Shown: positions 1 to 9,134, numbered from the stretch's first letter. The stretch is 64,000 bases of DNA from Corynebacterium endometrii (GCF_004795735.1 NZ_CP039247.1:124001-188000), one strand, 5' to 3'. Notes: a model not told the origin generated them from the letters alone. Translations and numbers: made by a program.

Positions 1-772
1 TCAACGCGTCAACGCTCAACGATCCGCCGCAGATCCACCCGATAGCCAAGAACGCAAAAATCTGGAGGGGTTCGATGGGGGCGAGCGTGGTGCCGTCGGG
101 CAAGGCGAGGCCTACCGCGACCGTCAGCAACATGGGGCCAAAAATATAGGGCGCCGGTATGCGCAATTTCTTGGCCACGGGGCCGCCCACCAGCGCAATG
201 GCCACAACGAGCAGTATGACCCACCAGGTGTGAGAGGGCTGGCCAAAGCCGCCCGCCCCGCCGCGGTCACCGGGTAGCACCATCAGCGCCGTGACTAGCG
301 GGAGGGAGAAGCTCACCACCAGCAGGCGAAGGTACTGGGTCAGGGACACGTACCTGTAGTCCGCGCCCAGTTCAGCGGCCAGCATGGGCATCATGGAGGC
401 GCCGCCCGGCAGCATGGAAAGGATGCCGGTCTCCCAGGAGATTGCCCTGGGCTGGGCGCGGTGCAGCAGCATGCCGCCCAGGATGCCCACCACCACCGTC
501 AGGATGGAGACAAAGAGACCGGGCGGCAAAAATCGTAGAAGCTCGCCGCCCGCCGCCACGCTCATGGGTAGCGCGGCCAGCATGCCGATTAGCCCCCTGG
601 CCAGCGTGTATGGAAACGCGGCGAGCTTTAGTTCCTTACCCGTGCCTAGTGCCATGGCCGCGGAGCAGATGATCGCCGCCAGGATCCAGGCGGCGGGCAC
701 TCCCCAGCGGGTAAATAGCCAACCCAGGCCCAGGGAGGCCGCTACCACCACGGTCCAGCGCGCCACCGCCAT
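1..772 (-). CDS. AbrB-type integral membrane protein, C-terminus outside window
   Basis: The reading frame opens at ATG 772 behind a strong ribosome site (AAAGGAGG, 778-785 on the complementary strand) and stays open to the first base, so about 257 residues are present and the C-terminus is missing. The product is almost entirely hydrophobic helices with short Gly/Pro loops. The segment ETGILSMLPGGASMMPMLA, followed by YRYVSLTQYLRLLVV, resembles the AbrB duplication family of membrane proteins (often misnamed ammonia monooxygenase or AbrB regulator), which are normally about 350 residues long. The substrate is unknown. It is transcribed away from the TSUP permease at 887. Confidence 0.7.
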   Translation of the reverse strand, partial: MAVARWTVVVAASLGLGWLFTRWGVPAAWILAAIICSAAMALGTGKELKLAAFPYTLARGLIGMLAALPMSVAAGGELLRFLPPGLFVSILTVVVGILGGMLLHRAQPRAISWETGILSMLPGGASMMPMLAAELGADYRYVSLTQYLRLLVVSFSLPLVTALMVLPGDRGGAGGFGQPSHTWWVILLVVAIALVGGPVAKKLRIPAPYIFGPMLLTVAVGLALPDGTTLAPIEPLQIFAFLAIGWICGGSLSVDAL

Positions 773-886
773 GCCCGCCTCCTTTTACTTCTGCGTTGTG
801 TCTACTTAAGCCCCGTCCACCTTACGCTGTGTTCCGCAGGACCTCCCTCTTCGCGATCGCCCCCGCGGCCGTGTAAAACTTCTTGC

Positions 887-1678
887 ATGGATATTGGCAT
901 GGGTACCTGGGCGCTGCTGGTTGGCGGCGCGGCCACCGCCGGCTGGGTTGACGCGGTCATCGGCGGGGGAGGCTTGGTGCTGATTCCTCTGATCTTGGCG
1001 GCGTTTCCGCAGATGGCGCCGGCGGTAGCCCTGGCTACCAATAAGGTCGCGGCGGTCTCCGGCACCGCGTCCGCGGCGTTCACGCTCTACCGCAAGGTCC
1101 GCCCGCCCGCGCGGGAATTGGCCATCTATGGCGGCGTGGCCATGGCGTGTTCTGGCATCGGCGCGCTGGCGGCGTCCCTCATCGATTCCGCGGTCATGCG
1201 CCCGTTGGTCATCGTCTTGCTGCTTGGCGTCGGCGCGTTCGTCGCGCTTCGCCCGGCCTTCGGCGCCAGCTCGTCCGAGGTCCCCCGCGCCGGCTGGCGG
1301 GTCTGGGCAGCCCTAGGCGCGGTGGCCGCAATCGCCTTTTACGACGGCATCTTCGGCCCCGGCACCGGCATGTTTCTCATCATGAGTTTCACCGCCATCT
1401 TCTCCCAGAACTTCCTTCGTTCCGCGGCCATGGCCAAGGTGGTCAACACCTGCACCAACGTCGGCGCGCTGGTTACCTTTATCGCCGGCGGGCACGTCAT
1501 TTGGGGGCTGGCCATCGTCCTGGCCATCGCGAACATCGTTGGCGCCCAACTGGGCGCCCGTACCGTCCTGGGTGGCGGCGCCAAGCTCATCCGATACGCC
1601 CTGTTGACCCTCGTCATTGTCATGTGCGGCTACCTTTCGTGGCAGCAGTGGGGGGTAGCCCGCCCGGGTGAACCTTGA
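887..1678 (+). CDS. TSUP (TauE/SafE, YfcA-like) permease
   Basis: A 263-residue membrane protein of the TSUP sulfite/organosulfur-anion exporter family. The two family halves are visible: the N-terminal glycine cluster DAVIGGGG (residues 22-29), and the repeat of it in the second half, DGIFGPGTG (153-161). Helices alternate with short loops and there is a short hydrophilic middle. The start is ATG 887: a TAAAAC -10-like box lies at 874-879, exactly 7 nt upstream, which suggests a leaderless mRNA; the ATG at 899 is the alternative. The transported substrate cannot be read from the sequence. Confidence 0.85.
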   Translation: MDIGMGTWALLVGGAATAGWVDAVIGGGGLVLIPLILAAFPQMAPAVALATNKVAAVSGTASAAFTLYRKVRPPARELAIYGGVAMACSGIGALAASLIDSAVMRPLVIVLLLGVGAFVALRPAFGASSSEVPRAGWRVWAALGAVAAIAFYDGIFGPGTGMFLIMSFTAIFSQNFLRSAAMAKVVNTCTNVGALVTFIAGGHVIWGLAIVLAIANIVGAQLGARTVLGGGAKLIRYALLTLVIVMCGYLSWQQWGVARPGEP

Positions 1679-1849
1679 GGAGCCAGAGATTTCCAAGGCG
1701 CGTGTTACTTAGACTTTCGGGAGAGTTAACTTTGGGTTCCTCGAAATAACATAAAGGGCTTGTAGATTCCCGGTCTGAGCGCTGAAGCTGGCAAGCAGCT
1801 GGCATTAGCGCGGGAAGCTAGTCACTTTTAGTTGTTAAGGAATCACCTA
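1679..1849 (+). promoter_or_regulatory. Upstream region of alkaline phosphatase with GTTA(A)CTT repeats
   Basis: This gap holds two similar elements, GTTACTT (1704-1710) and GTTAACTT (1725-1732), 21 bp apart (about two helical turns). The second lies within the perfect palindrome AGTTAACT. Such spacing fits direct-repeat Pho-type regulator sites, but the match to any known PHO box is not established. A ribosome site AAGGA precedes ATG 1850. Confidence 0.3.
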
Positions 1850-3388
1850 ATGCGCATTAACGCTCGCATCGCCGCCCCGCTGGTGGCAACCTCCCTGGTT
1901 GCAGGCATGGCGGCGCCGGCTTACGCCCAGGAATCTAACGCCCCGAAGAACATTATCTACATGGTTGGCGATGGTATGGGCTACGGTCACATCGCCTACA
2001 ACAACATCTATGAGACCGGCCAGTCCAAGTACACCGTTGACGGCGAGTTTGGTGCCGTCACGGAGCAGCCGGGCGAGTCCGTGCAGACCTTCGAGGACTT
2101 CAACCGCCTGTCCATGACCACCTTCCCCAATGGTGGCTCTTACGATCCGGAGGCCGCATGGGGCTCCCACACCTACGTGGATGAGGGCGCCACGGACTCC
2201 GCCGCGGCCGGCACCGCCATGGCCACGGGCATGAAGGTACAAAACGGCACCCTTGGCGTATCGGCATACGGCCACGCGATGGAAAACACCTCCGAGCGCG
2301 CAATTGCTCAGGGCAAGGCCGCGGGCGTTGTGTCCTCCGTGCAGTTCTTCCATGCCACCCCGGCCGCTTGGTCCGCGCATAACAAGAACCGCAACAACTA
2401 CACCGAGATTGCCAATGAGATCATCAAGTCTGATCTCTCCGTGGTGATGGGTGCGGGCCACCCGGAATATGATGATTCCAACGTCAAGCGTGACACCCCG
2501 GATTACTCCGCACTGTCCCAGGCTGATTTCGAGTCCCTGAAGAACGGCTCCGCCGGCTGGCAGTATGTAGAGGCCAAGGAGTCCTTCGAGGCCCTGGCGA
2601 ATGGCGATGTTGAGGCTGATAAGAAGTACTTTGGCCTGGCGCCGGTAAGCACCACGCTGCAGCAGGCCCGCGCCGGCGCGGCCGAGGCCCCTTATTCCGA
2701 TCCTCGCAATGACGTGACCGATCTTGCGACCATGACCAAGGGCGCCCTGAACGTTCTGGGCCAGGATGAAGACGGATTCCACGTCATGATTGAGGGTGGC
2801 GCAATTGACTGGACCGGTCACGCGAATGATTCTGCGCGTGAGATTGAAGAGGTGCAGGACTTCAACGCGGCGGTTGACGCGGCGGTTGCCTGGGTGGAGG
2901 AGAACTCCTCATGGGATGAGACCCTGCTGATTGTCACCGCTGACCATGAGACCGGCTACCTCTCCGGCGCCGAAGAGCGCGGCGAGGGCGGCGAGGGCGT
3001 CCGCTTCAATGCCATGAATGGTGAAAAGGGCATCATCCCTGAGGGCCACGACTGGTACTCCGGCGATCACACCAACCAGGTTGTCCCATTCTTCTTCAAG
3101 GGTGCGGGCTCTGAGGACATCAAGGCGAAGGTAACCGGCACCGATCCGGTCCGCGGTGACTACATCGATAACACCACCGTGGCGAAGCTGACCCTTGAGG
3201 ACTGGTGGTTCGGCGAGGGCTCCGGCAACGGTGGGGATTCCACGGGCTCGTCCTCTCAGCCTGAGGGTTCCTCCGTTTCCTCCGGCTTTGCCGGCGCCGG
3301 CATCGCGGCGGCGGTAATCGAGGCATTGGCGGCCATCGCTCAGGCGACTGGCCTGGTGAAGATTCTTCCCGGTGACCTGCGATTCTAA
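1850..3388 (+). CDS. phoA: Secreted alkaline phosphatase with Ser-rich C-terminal tail
   Basis: A 512-residue metal-dependent alkaline phosphatase that would release phosphate from organic phosphomonoesters outside the cell. The signal peptide ends AYA|QE after residue 26. The metal motif MVGDGMG has its Asp at 41, the phosphorylated Ser is near 117 (ATDSAAAGTA), and later metal ligands are seen in GGAIDWTGH, TADHETGYLSG and a late HTNQVVP. ATG 1850 was chosen because AAGGA sits just upstream; an in-frame TTG at 1832 has no such site. After the enzyme domain comes a Ser/Gly linker and an Ala-rich hydrophobic stretch ending in ILPGDLRF, which could hold the enzyme at the envelope. A hairpin terminator follows. 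Confidence 0.92.
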   Translation: MRINARIAAPLVATSLVAGMAAPAYAQESNAPKNIIYMVGDGMGYGHIAYNNIYETGQSKYTVDGEFGAVTEQPGESVQTFEDFNRLSMTTFPNGGSYDPEAAWGSHTYVDEGATDSAAAGTAMATGMKVQNGTLGVSAYGHAMENTSERAIAQGKAAGVVSSVQFFHATPAAWSAHNKNRNNYTEIANEIIKSDLSVVMGAGHPEYDDSNVKRDTPDYSALSQADFESLKNGSAGWQYVEAKESFEALANGDVEADKKYFGLAPVSTTLQQARAGAAEAPYSDPRNDVTDLATMTKGALNVLGQDEDGFHVMIEGGAIDWTGHANDSAREIEEVQDFNAAVDAAVAWVEENSSWDETLLIVTADHETGYLSGAEERGEGGEGVRFNAMNGEKGIIPEGHDWYSGDHTNQVVPFFFKGAGSEDIKAKVTGTDPVRGDYIDNTTVAKLTLEDWWFGEGSGNGGDSTGSSSQPEGSSVSSGFAGAGIAAAVIEALAAIAQATGLVKILPGDLRF

Positions 3389-3448
3389 GACTATTTCCTC
3401 TCCTCGCTGAGCTGCCCTCCGGCACCTAAGCCAACGAGGAGACAACTC

Positions 3449-3477
3449 ACCCGGCCGCGAAATATACGCGGCCGGGT
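3449..3477 (+). terminator. Hairpin terminator after alkaline phosphatase
   Basis: An 11-bp perfect stem (ACCCGGCCGCG / CGCGGCCGGGT) with a 7-nt AT-rich loop. The T-tract is poor (GCCTTTG). It sits between the phosphatase and the convergent 2H phosphoesterase gene, so it may serve both. Confidence 0.7.
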
Positions 3478-3516
3478 GCCTTTGCATCTGGGGCCCACCA
3501 GATTGCTTGGCCCCGC

Positions 3517-3544
3517 CAGCCCAGCCCTAGCCCAGCCCTAGCCC
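3517..3544. repeat. Short tandem repeat AGCCCAGCCCT
   Basis: A roughly 11-bp GC-rich unit (AGCCCAGCCCT and variants) is repeated two to three times immediately beside and across the stop codon of the 2H phosphoesterase gene. It probably arose by slippage and would slightly alter the extreme C-terminus if its copy number changed. Confidence 0.5.
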
Positions 3545-4041
3545 AGCTCTGTGAGCTCGCCGGTGCCCGAGCGCCAGAACACGGCCCTGTGGGCGGTGAT
3601 GTGGCGGAAGTGGGGTGAGGTTTCCTCATCCAGGGCCGCAAGGTAGTCCGGCACCTGGGCACGGGGGATGCGCAGGCCCATGGTTAGGTGCGGGGTCCAC
3701 CGGTGGCCGCGGCCTTCCGGATTGAGGGCGGAGAGTTCACGCGCGGCGCCCTCAAGCTCTTCGGGGGCCTCGAGGAGCCAGGCAATCGTTTGTTTTCGCT
3801 TGGTGCCAAAAATGACGGTGCCCACTCGCGAAAGCTGGCAGGGCAGGAGCGGCGGCAGCAGCTCCTTGGCGCGCTCAACCACATGCATCTGCATCCGTTT
3901 CGCGAAAGTGACGGTGATGTGAGGGGTTTGATTCTGGCGCGGGAATCCCCGTGCGGCGAGACGCTCAAAGATGCCCTGGATCTGCTCTTCCTGTTCGGTG
4001 GGGAGGAAGAGCTTGAGGTTCTCCGGGGAATTGATGGACAT
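3538..4041 (-). CDS. 2H phosphoesterase / 2'-5' RNA ligase family protein
   Basis: A 167-residue member of the 2H superfamily, defined by two HxTx motifs: HITV at residues 41-44 and HLTM at 118-121. It is short, like bacterial LigT/ThpR proteins, which act on 2',3'-cyclic phosphate or 2'-5' linked RNA ends; the physiological substrate is unknown. The start is ATG 4041, preceded on the minus strand by TACCAT and 6 nt, a leaderless-type promoter. Confidence 0.85.
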   Translation of the reverse strand: MSINSPENLKLFLPTEQEEQIQGIFERLAARGFPRQNQTPHITVTFAKRMQMHVVERAKELLPPLLPCQLSRVGTVIFGTKRKQTIAWLLEAPEELEGAARELSALNPEGRGHRWTPHLTMGLRIPRAQVPDYLAALDEETSPHFRHITAHRAVFWRSGTGELTELG

Positions 4042-4064
4042 GGGGCGATGGTACCAAGCAAGCG

Positions 4065-4649
4065 CTAGGCATCACGTGGGGGCTTGAGGACCCGCAGCCT
4101 CGCCAGGGCGGCGCCGGCGATCAGGGCGCCTAGGGCGTCGGCGAAAAGGTCCGTGACCGTGTCATCGTAATCCACCATGACGTCGGCGGGCGTAAAGCGG
4201 AAGCCTATCCACTCCACCATTTCCCACGCCGCCCCCAGGGCTAGGCCAATCATGGTGCTAAAAATGAGGCCGTGCGCGGCCGTGTATTCGCGCGCCTCGG
4301 GCATCGGCAGCAGACCTAAGCGGGCGAGCAGCAGGTAGCCGATGGTGGCGATCACCGCTGTGCACACGGCGTGGACTACGAGGTCCCACCCGGGGATGGT
4401 GGCGTAGAGGCCAAAGATGTTGCTCAGCGCGGCGACCAGGATGACGGTTACCGAAAAGAGGTCGGCGGCGCCGCTTAGGCCCATGAACTTCGGCAGCATG
4501 AGGCCGGGGAGGGCAAAGGCCATGATGCCGGCCTCGAAGATGCCCAGCTGGAAAAGCAGCACGAACGTGAGCAGGGTGGCCAGTACCCGGGCGATATCCG
4601 CCAGCCATTCCGTCGCGGTGCGCGGTGGGCGCAAGAAGTTGTCAATCAT
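4065..4649 (-). CDS. DUF2238/YjdF-like membrane protein
   Basis: A 194-residue inner-membrane protein with about five to six predicted helices. The arrangement DLVVHAVCTAVIATIGYLL, then GAAWEMVEW, then YDDTVTDLFADALGALI matches the DUF2238 (YjdF) family, where Glu/Asp residues face the membrane; function is unknown. It lies 24 nt upstream of the 2H phosphoesterase on the same strand and may be co-transcribed. The C-terminus is a short basic tail. Confidence 0.75.
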   Translation of the reverse strand: MIDNFLRPPRTATEWLADIARVLATLLTFVLLFQLGIFEAGIMAFALPGLMLPKFMGLSGAADLFSVTVILVAALSNIFGLYATIPGWDLVVHAVCTAVIATIGYLLLARLGLLPMPEAREYTAAHGLIFSTMIGLALGAAWEMVEWIGFRFTPADVMVDYDDTVTDLFADALGALIAGAALARLRVLKPPRDA

Positions 4650-4741
4650 GTGCCGTTGATTTTACTAATCCCCGCCCGCGCCATGGGCATCGACCGCGCA
4701 AACCCCAGGCTGTGCGCGGCGGGTTTGGGTAGTCTGGCCGC

Positions 4742-5230
4742 ATGGGAGAACAAGAGCGTACGGAAGACGGCCGCTACATCATCGTCAATGGGCGTAAGTG
4801 GCGCGCCACGGATCCCTCCATCCCGGGGTCGCTGGAATCACAACTGGTCAAGGAGCTCATGGACGCCCGCCGGTTGGTCAAGACGGAGGGCGATGCCGTT
4901 CGCTACCGGGTCCACGATGCCAAGGTCGCGCTCGGTGAACGCGGTGAGCCGTGGTGGGAGCCAACGGAAGAAGGCCGGCGGGAGCGCATCGCGGCCGCGG
5001 AGCGTGCCCTGCTGCGCGGGCGCGACGGTAAGACCATCTGCCCATCGGAGGCCGCCAGGGTCGTTGGCGGGGAGGATTGGCGGGACCTGATGGACTTGGC
5101 CCGCGATGTTGCCGGGGAGCTAGTGGAGTCCGGCGAGGTAGTGGTCATGCAAAAAGGCGAAGTGGTGGACCTGGCCACGGCCAAGGGGGCGATTCGCCTG
5201 GGGCCGGGGGACAACCTTTTTAAGGATTAG
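4742..5230 (+). CDS. DUF3253 domain protein
   Basis: A 162-residue soluble protein. The second half, KTICPSEAARVVGGEDWRDLMD followed by a short wing-like segment, matches the DUF3253 domain, a small helical domain common in actinobacteria and proteobacteria. The N-terminal half starts with a WRATDPSIPGSLE segment. TAGTCT at 4730-4735 lies 6 nt before ATG 4742, indicating a leaderless transcript. It converges on hrpB with no intervening base (stop at 5230, hrpB stop at 5231). Function unknown. Confidence 0.75.
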   Translation: MGEQERTEDGRYIIVNGRKWRATDPSIPGSLESQLVKELMDARRLVKTEGDAVRYRVHDAKVALGERGEPWWEPTEEGRRERIAAAERALLRGRDGKTICPSEAARVVGGEDWRDLMDLARDVAGELVESGEVVVMQKGEVVDLATAKGAIRLGPGDNLFKD

Positions 5231-7630
5231 TCACATGCGCTTCTTGGTCCGCGCGGTGGCGGGCGCGCTCCACGGGTCCTCCGGCCACGGGTGCTTGGGG
5301 TAGCGCCCGCGCATCTCCGCGCGCACCTGCGCGTAAGGGCCGGACCAGAAGGAGGTCAGGTCATCGGTGACGGCGAGCGGGCGCCCGGCCGGGGAAAGCA
5401 GGTGGAACAATACCTTCACGCCGGCGCACTCGGGGGACTGGGCGAGGCCGAAGCACTCCTGGAGCTTGACCCGGGTTACGGGGCGGCCCTCCGCGTAGGA
5501 AATGCGTGGGTGGGAACCGGAAGGCACCTCAAGGTTAGCCGGGGCCAGCTCGTCTAGGCGCGCGGCCTCCGGCCACGGCAGCAGGCGCTGCAGGGCGGGG
5601 TACATATCCAACCTGGACGGCGCGGTGCCGTGCGCCAGGGCGTCAAGCTCCGGGCCCAGCCAGAACTCCGGGTCCGCTTTGACCGGATCCGGCCAGGGAT
5701 CCCCCAGCTGCTTGTGAAGGAAGCGCATGCGTTCCATCAATCCCTGAGCCCTCTCGCCAAAGGTGAACAGTCCAAGGCCGTGGGTGCGGATGGCGGAGGC
5801 TATAGCGGGGGCGGCCTCCGCCGCGGAGAGCTGCGTTGGGGCGGATGACAGCTCAATCTTGCCGGCGCGCCTGACGGTTCGCCCGCGCAGCTTCCCGCCC
5901 TCAAACGTGGCCTCCGTGGTCTCGGTGACGCCGATGATCTCCAACGCATCCGCTTCCGTAATGCGGGCGGCGGCGCGAATGACGGCGCCGGAGCGGCCCG
6001 CGCCGGACCTGGCGCGGGTGACCTCAGCGATGGCCAGCCAGTCCGCGCCCGCAAGGCCGGAATCCGGCGGCAGCCAGGCGCGCGTGCCGGAGGCCAGCAG
6101 GTAATCCTCTCCCTGGCGCCTGGCCACCCGCAGCGGGTAGGCCATGCCGGTGATGACGCCGGGATCCGTGGCGCCGTTTCGATTGTGTTCCCCGGCGTCG
6201 ATGAGGCGCCGGAGGCGGTCAACCTCACGCTGCGGGGCCCGCTGGCGGGCAATATCGCCGGTGGGCCGGTCCGCAAGGACGGCGATGGTGGGCGCCGCCT
6301 GCGGGCCGCACTCCAATAGCGCCCTGCCCAGGCGGGGCTCCATGGGCAGGGTTGCCAGCCTGCGGCCAAGCGGGGTGGGCGCGTGGGACTCATCGATGGC
6401 GCGGAGCGTGGCGAGGGTCTCCCGGGCGGCCTGGAGGGCGGCGGCCGGCGGCTGATCCGGGAGCGGCAGGTCAGGGCTGCCCCAGCAGGCCAGCCACAGC
6501 GCAGCCTGGGTGAGATCAGACGTGGCGATCTCCGGGGTGATGTGCGCGGCCGCGTGCTGGTAATCCGCCTGGGAGTAGGCGCGGATGACGGTGCCGGGGC
6601 CCTCACGTCCGGCGCGGCCCGCTCTCTGGTCCACGGTGGACTGGGCGGCGGAGATGGTGACCAGCCCGGTCATGCCGCGCTGGGAATCGCGCCGGGGGAC
6701 ACGGGAGAGGCCGGAATCGATGACGGTCCGCACGCCGGGGACCGTCAGGGATGACTCAGCGATGGACGTGGCCACGATGATGCGCGGGACCTCCTCGCCC
6801 TGCTCGCGCACCGGAGCCAGGGCGGCGTCCTGCTCCTTGCTGGTCAGGGAGCCGTGCAGCGGCAGGACCGGGTACGGGGAGCGGTTCAAGCAGCCGATGA
6901 CGGCGTCCACCTCACGCACGCCAGGGACAAAGACCAGCGTGGAGTGCGGGGCGTGGGCCTGCGTGGCCGCAAGCACTAGGTCGGCCAGGTGTTGCAGGAA
7001 CTCCCGCGTGCACTCCGCGCGGCCGTTGTGCGGGGAGTACGTGACGGTGAGCGGGTGCGTCACGGCGGGGGTCTTAAGGATGGGCGCGCCGAGGAGCCCG
7101 GCGAACTTCGCCGCGTCGAGGGTCGCGGACATGGCCGCCAGGTAGAAATCATCCCGCAGCTGCGTGAGCTCAATGAGCATGCCCAGGATGAGATCAGAAT
7201 CCAGCTGCCGCTCGTGGACCTCATCGATGGCCACGGCGGACACGCCCGCCAGTTCGGGATCCTTAAGCAGGCGGCGCAGCAGGACGCCGGGGGTGACGAA
7301 TTCCACCAGGGATCCCGGCTTGTGCTCGCCCTTGATGCTATATCCCACGCGCTCTCCCAGGCGGGAGCCGTCCAGGTATGCCAGGCGCTTGGCGGCCGCG
7401 CGCACGGCCACGCGCCGGGGCGCGGTGATGATGACCTTGCCGGGACTGTCAAGGCCCGGGTGGGAGGCTAAGAAATTGGCCAGTGCCGGCGGCACCAGCG
7501 TGGTCTTGCCGGTGCCGGGTGGGGCCTGGATGACCAGCGTGGCAGAGGATTCAAGCAGGTGGGGCAGCTCATCAATGGTCCCCGCCACGGGGAGTCCGCT
7601 GCCAATGCGCGCCAGGTCAAAGAAAGTCAC
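5231..7630 (-). CDS. hrpB: ATP-dependent RNA helicase HrpB
   Basis: A 799-residue DEAH-type helicase. Walker A is APPGTGKT (residues 36-43), the Walker B/DEAH variant is DEVH (near 135), SAT is in AAMSATLD, and motif VI is QRAGRAGREGPG. The long C-terminal region (winged helix, ratchet, HrpB-specific C domain) is present and the length is typical of HrpB. HrpB is not essential in well-studied bacteria and its RNA target is unclear. The start is GTG 7630, with TAAAAT 8 nt upstream on the minus strand, consistent with leaderless expression. Confidence 0.93.
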   Translation of the reverse strand: MTFFDLARIGSGLPVAGTIDELPHLLESSATLVIQAPPGTGKTTLVPPALANFLASHPGLDSPGKVIITAPRRVAVRAAAKRLAYLDGSRLGERVGYSIKGEHKPGSLVEFVTPGVLLRRLLKDPELAGVSAVAIDEVHERQLDSDLILGMLIELTQLRDDFYLAAMSATLDAAKFAGLLGAPILKTPAVTHPLTVTYSPHNGRAECTREFLQHLADLVLAATQAHAPHSTLVFVPGVREVDAVIGCLNRSPYPVLPLHGSLTSKEQDAALAPVREQGEEVPRIIVATSIAESSLTVPGVRTVIDSGLSRVPRRDSQRGMTGLVTISAAQSTVDQRAGRAGREGPGTVIRAYSQADYQHAAAHITPEIATSDLTQAALWLACWGSPDLPLPDQPPAAALQAARETLATLRAIDESHAPTPLGRRLATLPMEPRLGRALLECGPQAAPTIAVLADRPTGDIARQRAPQREVDRLRRLIDAGEHNRNGATDPGVITGMAYPLRVARRQGEDYLLASGTRAWLPPDSGLAGADWLAIAEVTRARSGAGRSGAVIRAAARITEADALEIIGVTETTEATFEGGKLRGRTVRRAGKIELSSAPTQLSAAEAAPAIASAIRTHGLGLFTFGERAQGLMERMRFLHKQLGDPWPDPVKADPEFWLGPELDALAHGTAPSRLDMYPALQRLLPWPEAARLDELAPANLEVPSGSHPRISYAEGRPVTRVKLQECFGLAQSPECAGVKVLFHLLSPAGRPLAVTDDLTSFWSGPYAQVRAEMRGRYPKHPWPEDPWSAPATARTKKRM

Positions 7631-7755
7631 GCTCAGACATTTTACGCGCCCGCGTCATCCGGGCCCCGATGCGCCGGCGCGTCCGCCCGCGGGGCAAAGA
7701 CTAAGGCTTCAGGGCCACGCGCAGACAAACCCCGAAGGGGCGTACATTGGTGCCC

Positions 7756-8418
7756 ATGCTCTTTGACGTCACCGGCGCCCCGCGCAAAGTGGCCCCCGGC
7801 GTGGCCCACCTGCCCGGCTGGCTGCCGCTGGATCAGCAGCGCGGCCTGGTCGAGGACTTCCGCGACCAGGCCCGCGCGCTGGCCGGGACACCGCTGCAGA
7901 TGGCCCGCCCGCGGTTGCGCTCCGGGCAGATGAGCGTATTCATGCTCCACTACGGCAAATACTGGACCGGGTACCGCTACGTTGACGCCGTGGACGGCCA
8001 CCGCGTGCCGCCGCTGCCCACGGGCATGGCGGAGCTTGCGCGCCGGGCCCTGGCGGAGGCGGCCGGCGTGGCCGGGGAACTAGCGCCCTGGGTTGATAGC
8101 TACCGCCCGGACATGGCTTTGGTGAACTATTACCCGCCGGGCTCGAAGATGGGGCTGCATCAGGACGCCGAGGAGGAATCCGCCGCGCCGATCGTGTCGG
8201 TGTCCGTGGGGGACGAGGCGCTGTTTCGCATCGGCGGCGTGGAAACGCGCAATAAGCCGTGGGATGACGTGCGCCTGGCCAGCGGGGACGTGATTGTCTT
8301 CGGTGGCCCCAAGCGCCTGGCCTATCACGGCGTGCCGTCCGTGCGGCCGCACACGCTGCCGGCGGGATGCGGGCTGCACGAGGGCCGGATCAACGTCACA
8401 TTCCGCCAGGTTCACTAG
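7756..8418 (+). CDS. alkB: Alpha-ketoglutarate-dependent DNA/RNA dealkylase AlkB
   Basis: A 220-residue Fe(II)/2-oxoglutarate dioxygenase that would remove 1-methyladenine- and 3-methylcytosine-type lesions. The iron facial triad is H135xD137 in MGLHQDAEEE and H191 in LAYHGV, and the C-terminal GRINVTFR supplies the 2-oxoglutarate-binding arginine. The metal-loop preamble NYYPPGSKMG is typical AlkB. ATG 7756 is preferred over TTG 7747 or GTG 7750 because TACATT (7743-7748) lies 7 nt before it, a leaderless promoter. Confidence 0.93.
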   Translation: MLFDVTGAPRKVAPGVAHLPGWLPLDQQRGLVEDFRDQARALAGTPLQMARPRLRSGQMSVFMLHYGKYWTGYRYVDAVDGHRVPPLPTGMAELARRALAEAAGVAGELAPWVDSYRPDMALVNYYPPGSKMGLHQDAEEESAAPIVSVSVGDEALFRIGGVETRNKPWDDVRLASGDVIVFGGPKRLAYHGVPSVRPHTLPAGCGLHEGRINVTFRQVH

Positions 8419-8427
8419 CCGCGGCAC

Positions 8428-9117
8428 CTAGTCCGCGCGGATGAGGACCTCGGCGCGGCCGAAGTCCCCGGCGGCCAGGTCCGCGGGCCGTATCCACACC
8501 TCAAGCGGGCATGCGTCGCCGAACCACCACTCCAGGGTGGTCCAGGATTCGATCTCGGCGAGCAGCGCAAAATCCTTGTCCGGCAGCAGCTCGTCCAGCG
8601 CCACGGCGGCGCCGGTGGAGGAGTGCCCGCCGAGCAGCGTGGAATTAAATTCGCCCTTGCGGCCGCGCTCGTGGATGAGCGCGCCCTGCCAATCGGAGTA
8701 GAGCAGGTCATAGGTGGCGAAGGCGGAATCGGGCAGCTCAAAGCGGTCATTGGGGGAGGCGATACTGTGGGCGGCGCGGAAGGTGCCACGCTGGTAGGCG
8801 TCGGTGGGATTGGGCGCCGGATACGTCCTGCCGCCCTTGTGCCAGGTCAGCGCGCCGGTGCCCGCGCCGTCATGGAAGACCTCCAGGTAGCCCGCGGCGG
8901 GCAGCAGATTGAGCAGGGGATTGTCCGGGAGGTTGCCCAGGGCGAACGTGGCCACGTGCGGCAGGGAGCTGGGCGTGAAGGACGGGCCGCCCAGCCAGCT
9001 GGACCCGGTGTTGTCCTCAACAAACAGCGCCGCCGTGCGGGCGTCCGCGTACTCCGCGTGCTGGCCCAGCCACGCGTGCGGCGGCGGGCTAAAAACCGGA
9101 ACCCCATTACAAGTCAT
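8428..9117 (-). CDS. DUF1963 (YwqG-like) protein
   Basis: A 229-residue soluble protein. LGGPSF near residue 43 and the C-terminal WTTLEWWFGDACPLEVWIRPADLAAGDF resemble the end of the DUF1963/YwqG domain, in which a final strand/Asp-rich element is followed by IRxxDLAxxDF. Function unknown. It shares a symmetric divergent promoter with the SDR gene at 9142, with minus-strand -10 TAGTCT 7 nt before ATG 9117. Confidence 0.6.
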   Translation of the reverse strand: MTCNGVPVFSPPPHAWLGQHAEYADARTAALFVEDNTGSSWLGGPSFTPSSLPHVATFALGNLPDNPLLNLLPAAGYLEVFHDGAGTGALTWHKGGRTYPAPNPTDAYQRGTFRAAHSIASPNDRFELPDSAFATYDLLYSDWQGALIHERGRKGEFNSTLLGGHSSTGAAVALDELLPDKDFALLAEIESWTTLEWWFGDACPLEVWIRPADLAAGDFGRAEVLIRAD

Positions 9118-9124
9118 AGCAACC

Positions 9125-9134
9125 AGACTAAACT
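9125..9134. promoter_or_regulatory. Overlapping divergent -10 boxes
   Basis: The minus-strand TAGTCT (9130-9125) and the plus-strand TAAACT (9129-9134) share a TA. Each lies exactly 7 nt from its start codon (ATG 9117 minus, ATG 9142 plus). Both transcripts should be leaderless, and RNA polymerase can occupy only one direction at a time. The -35 regions would lie in the opposing coding sequence. Confidence 0.6.

Noticed and set aside
1847..2821. 324-residue minus-strand frame opposite the alkaline phosphatase
   Set aside because: Antisense shadow; the plus strand has the signal peptide and catalytic motifs.
3517..3544. CRISPR-like repeat
   Set aside because: Units of about 11 bp directly adjacent with no spacers; a simple slippage repeat.
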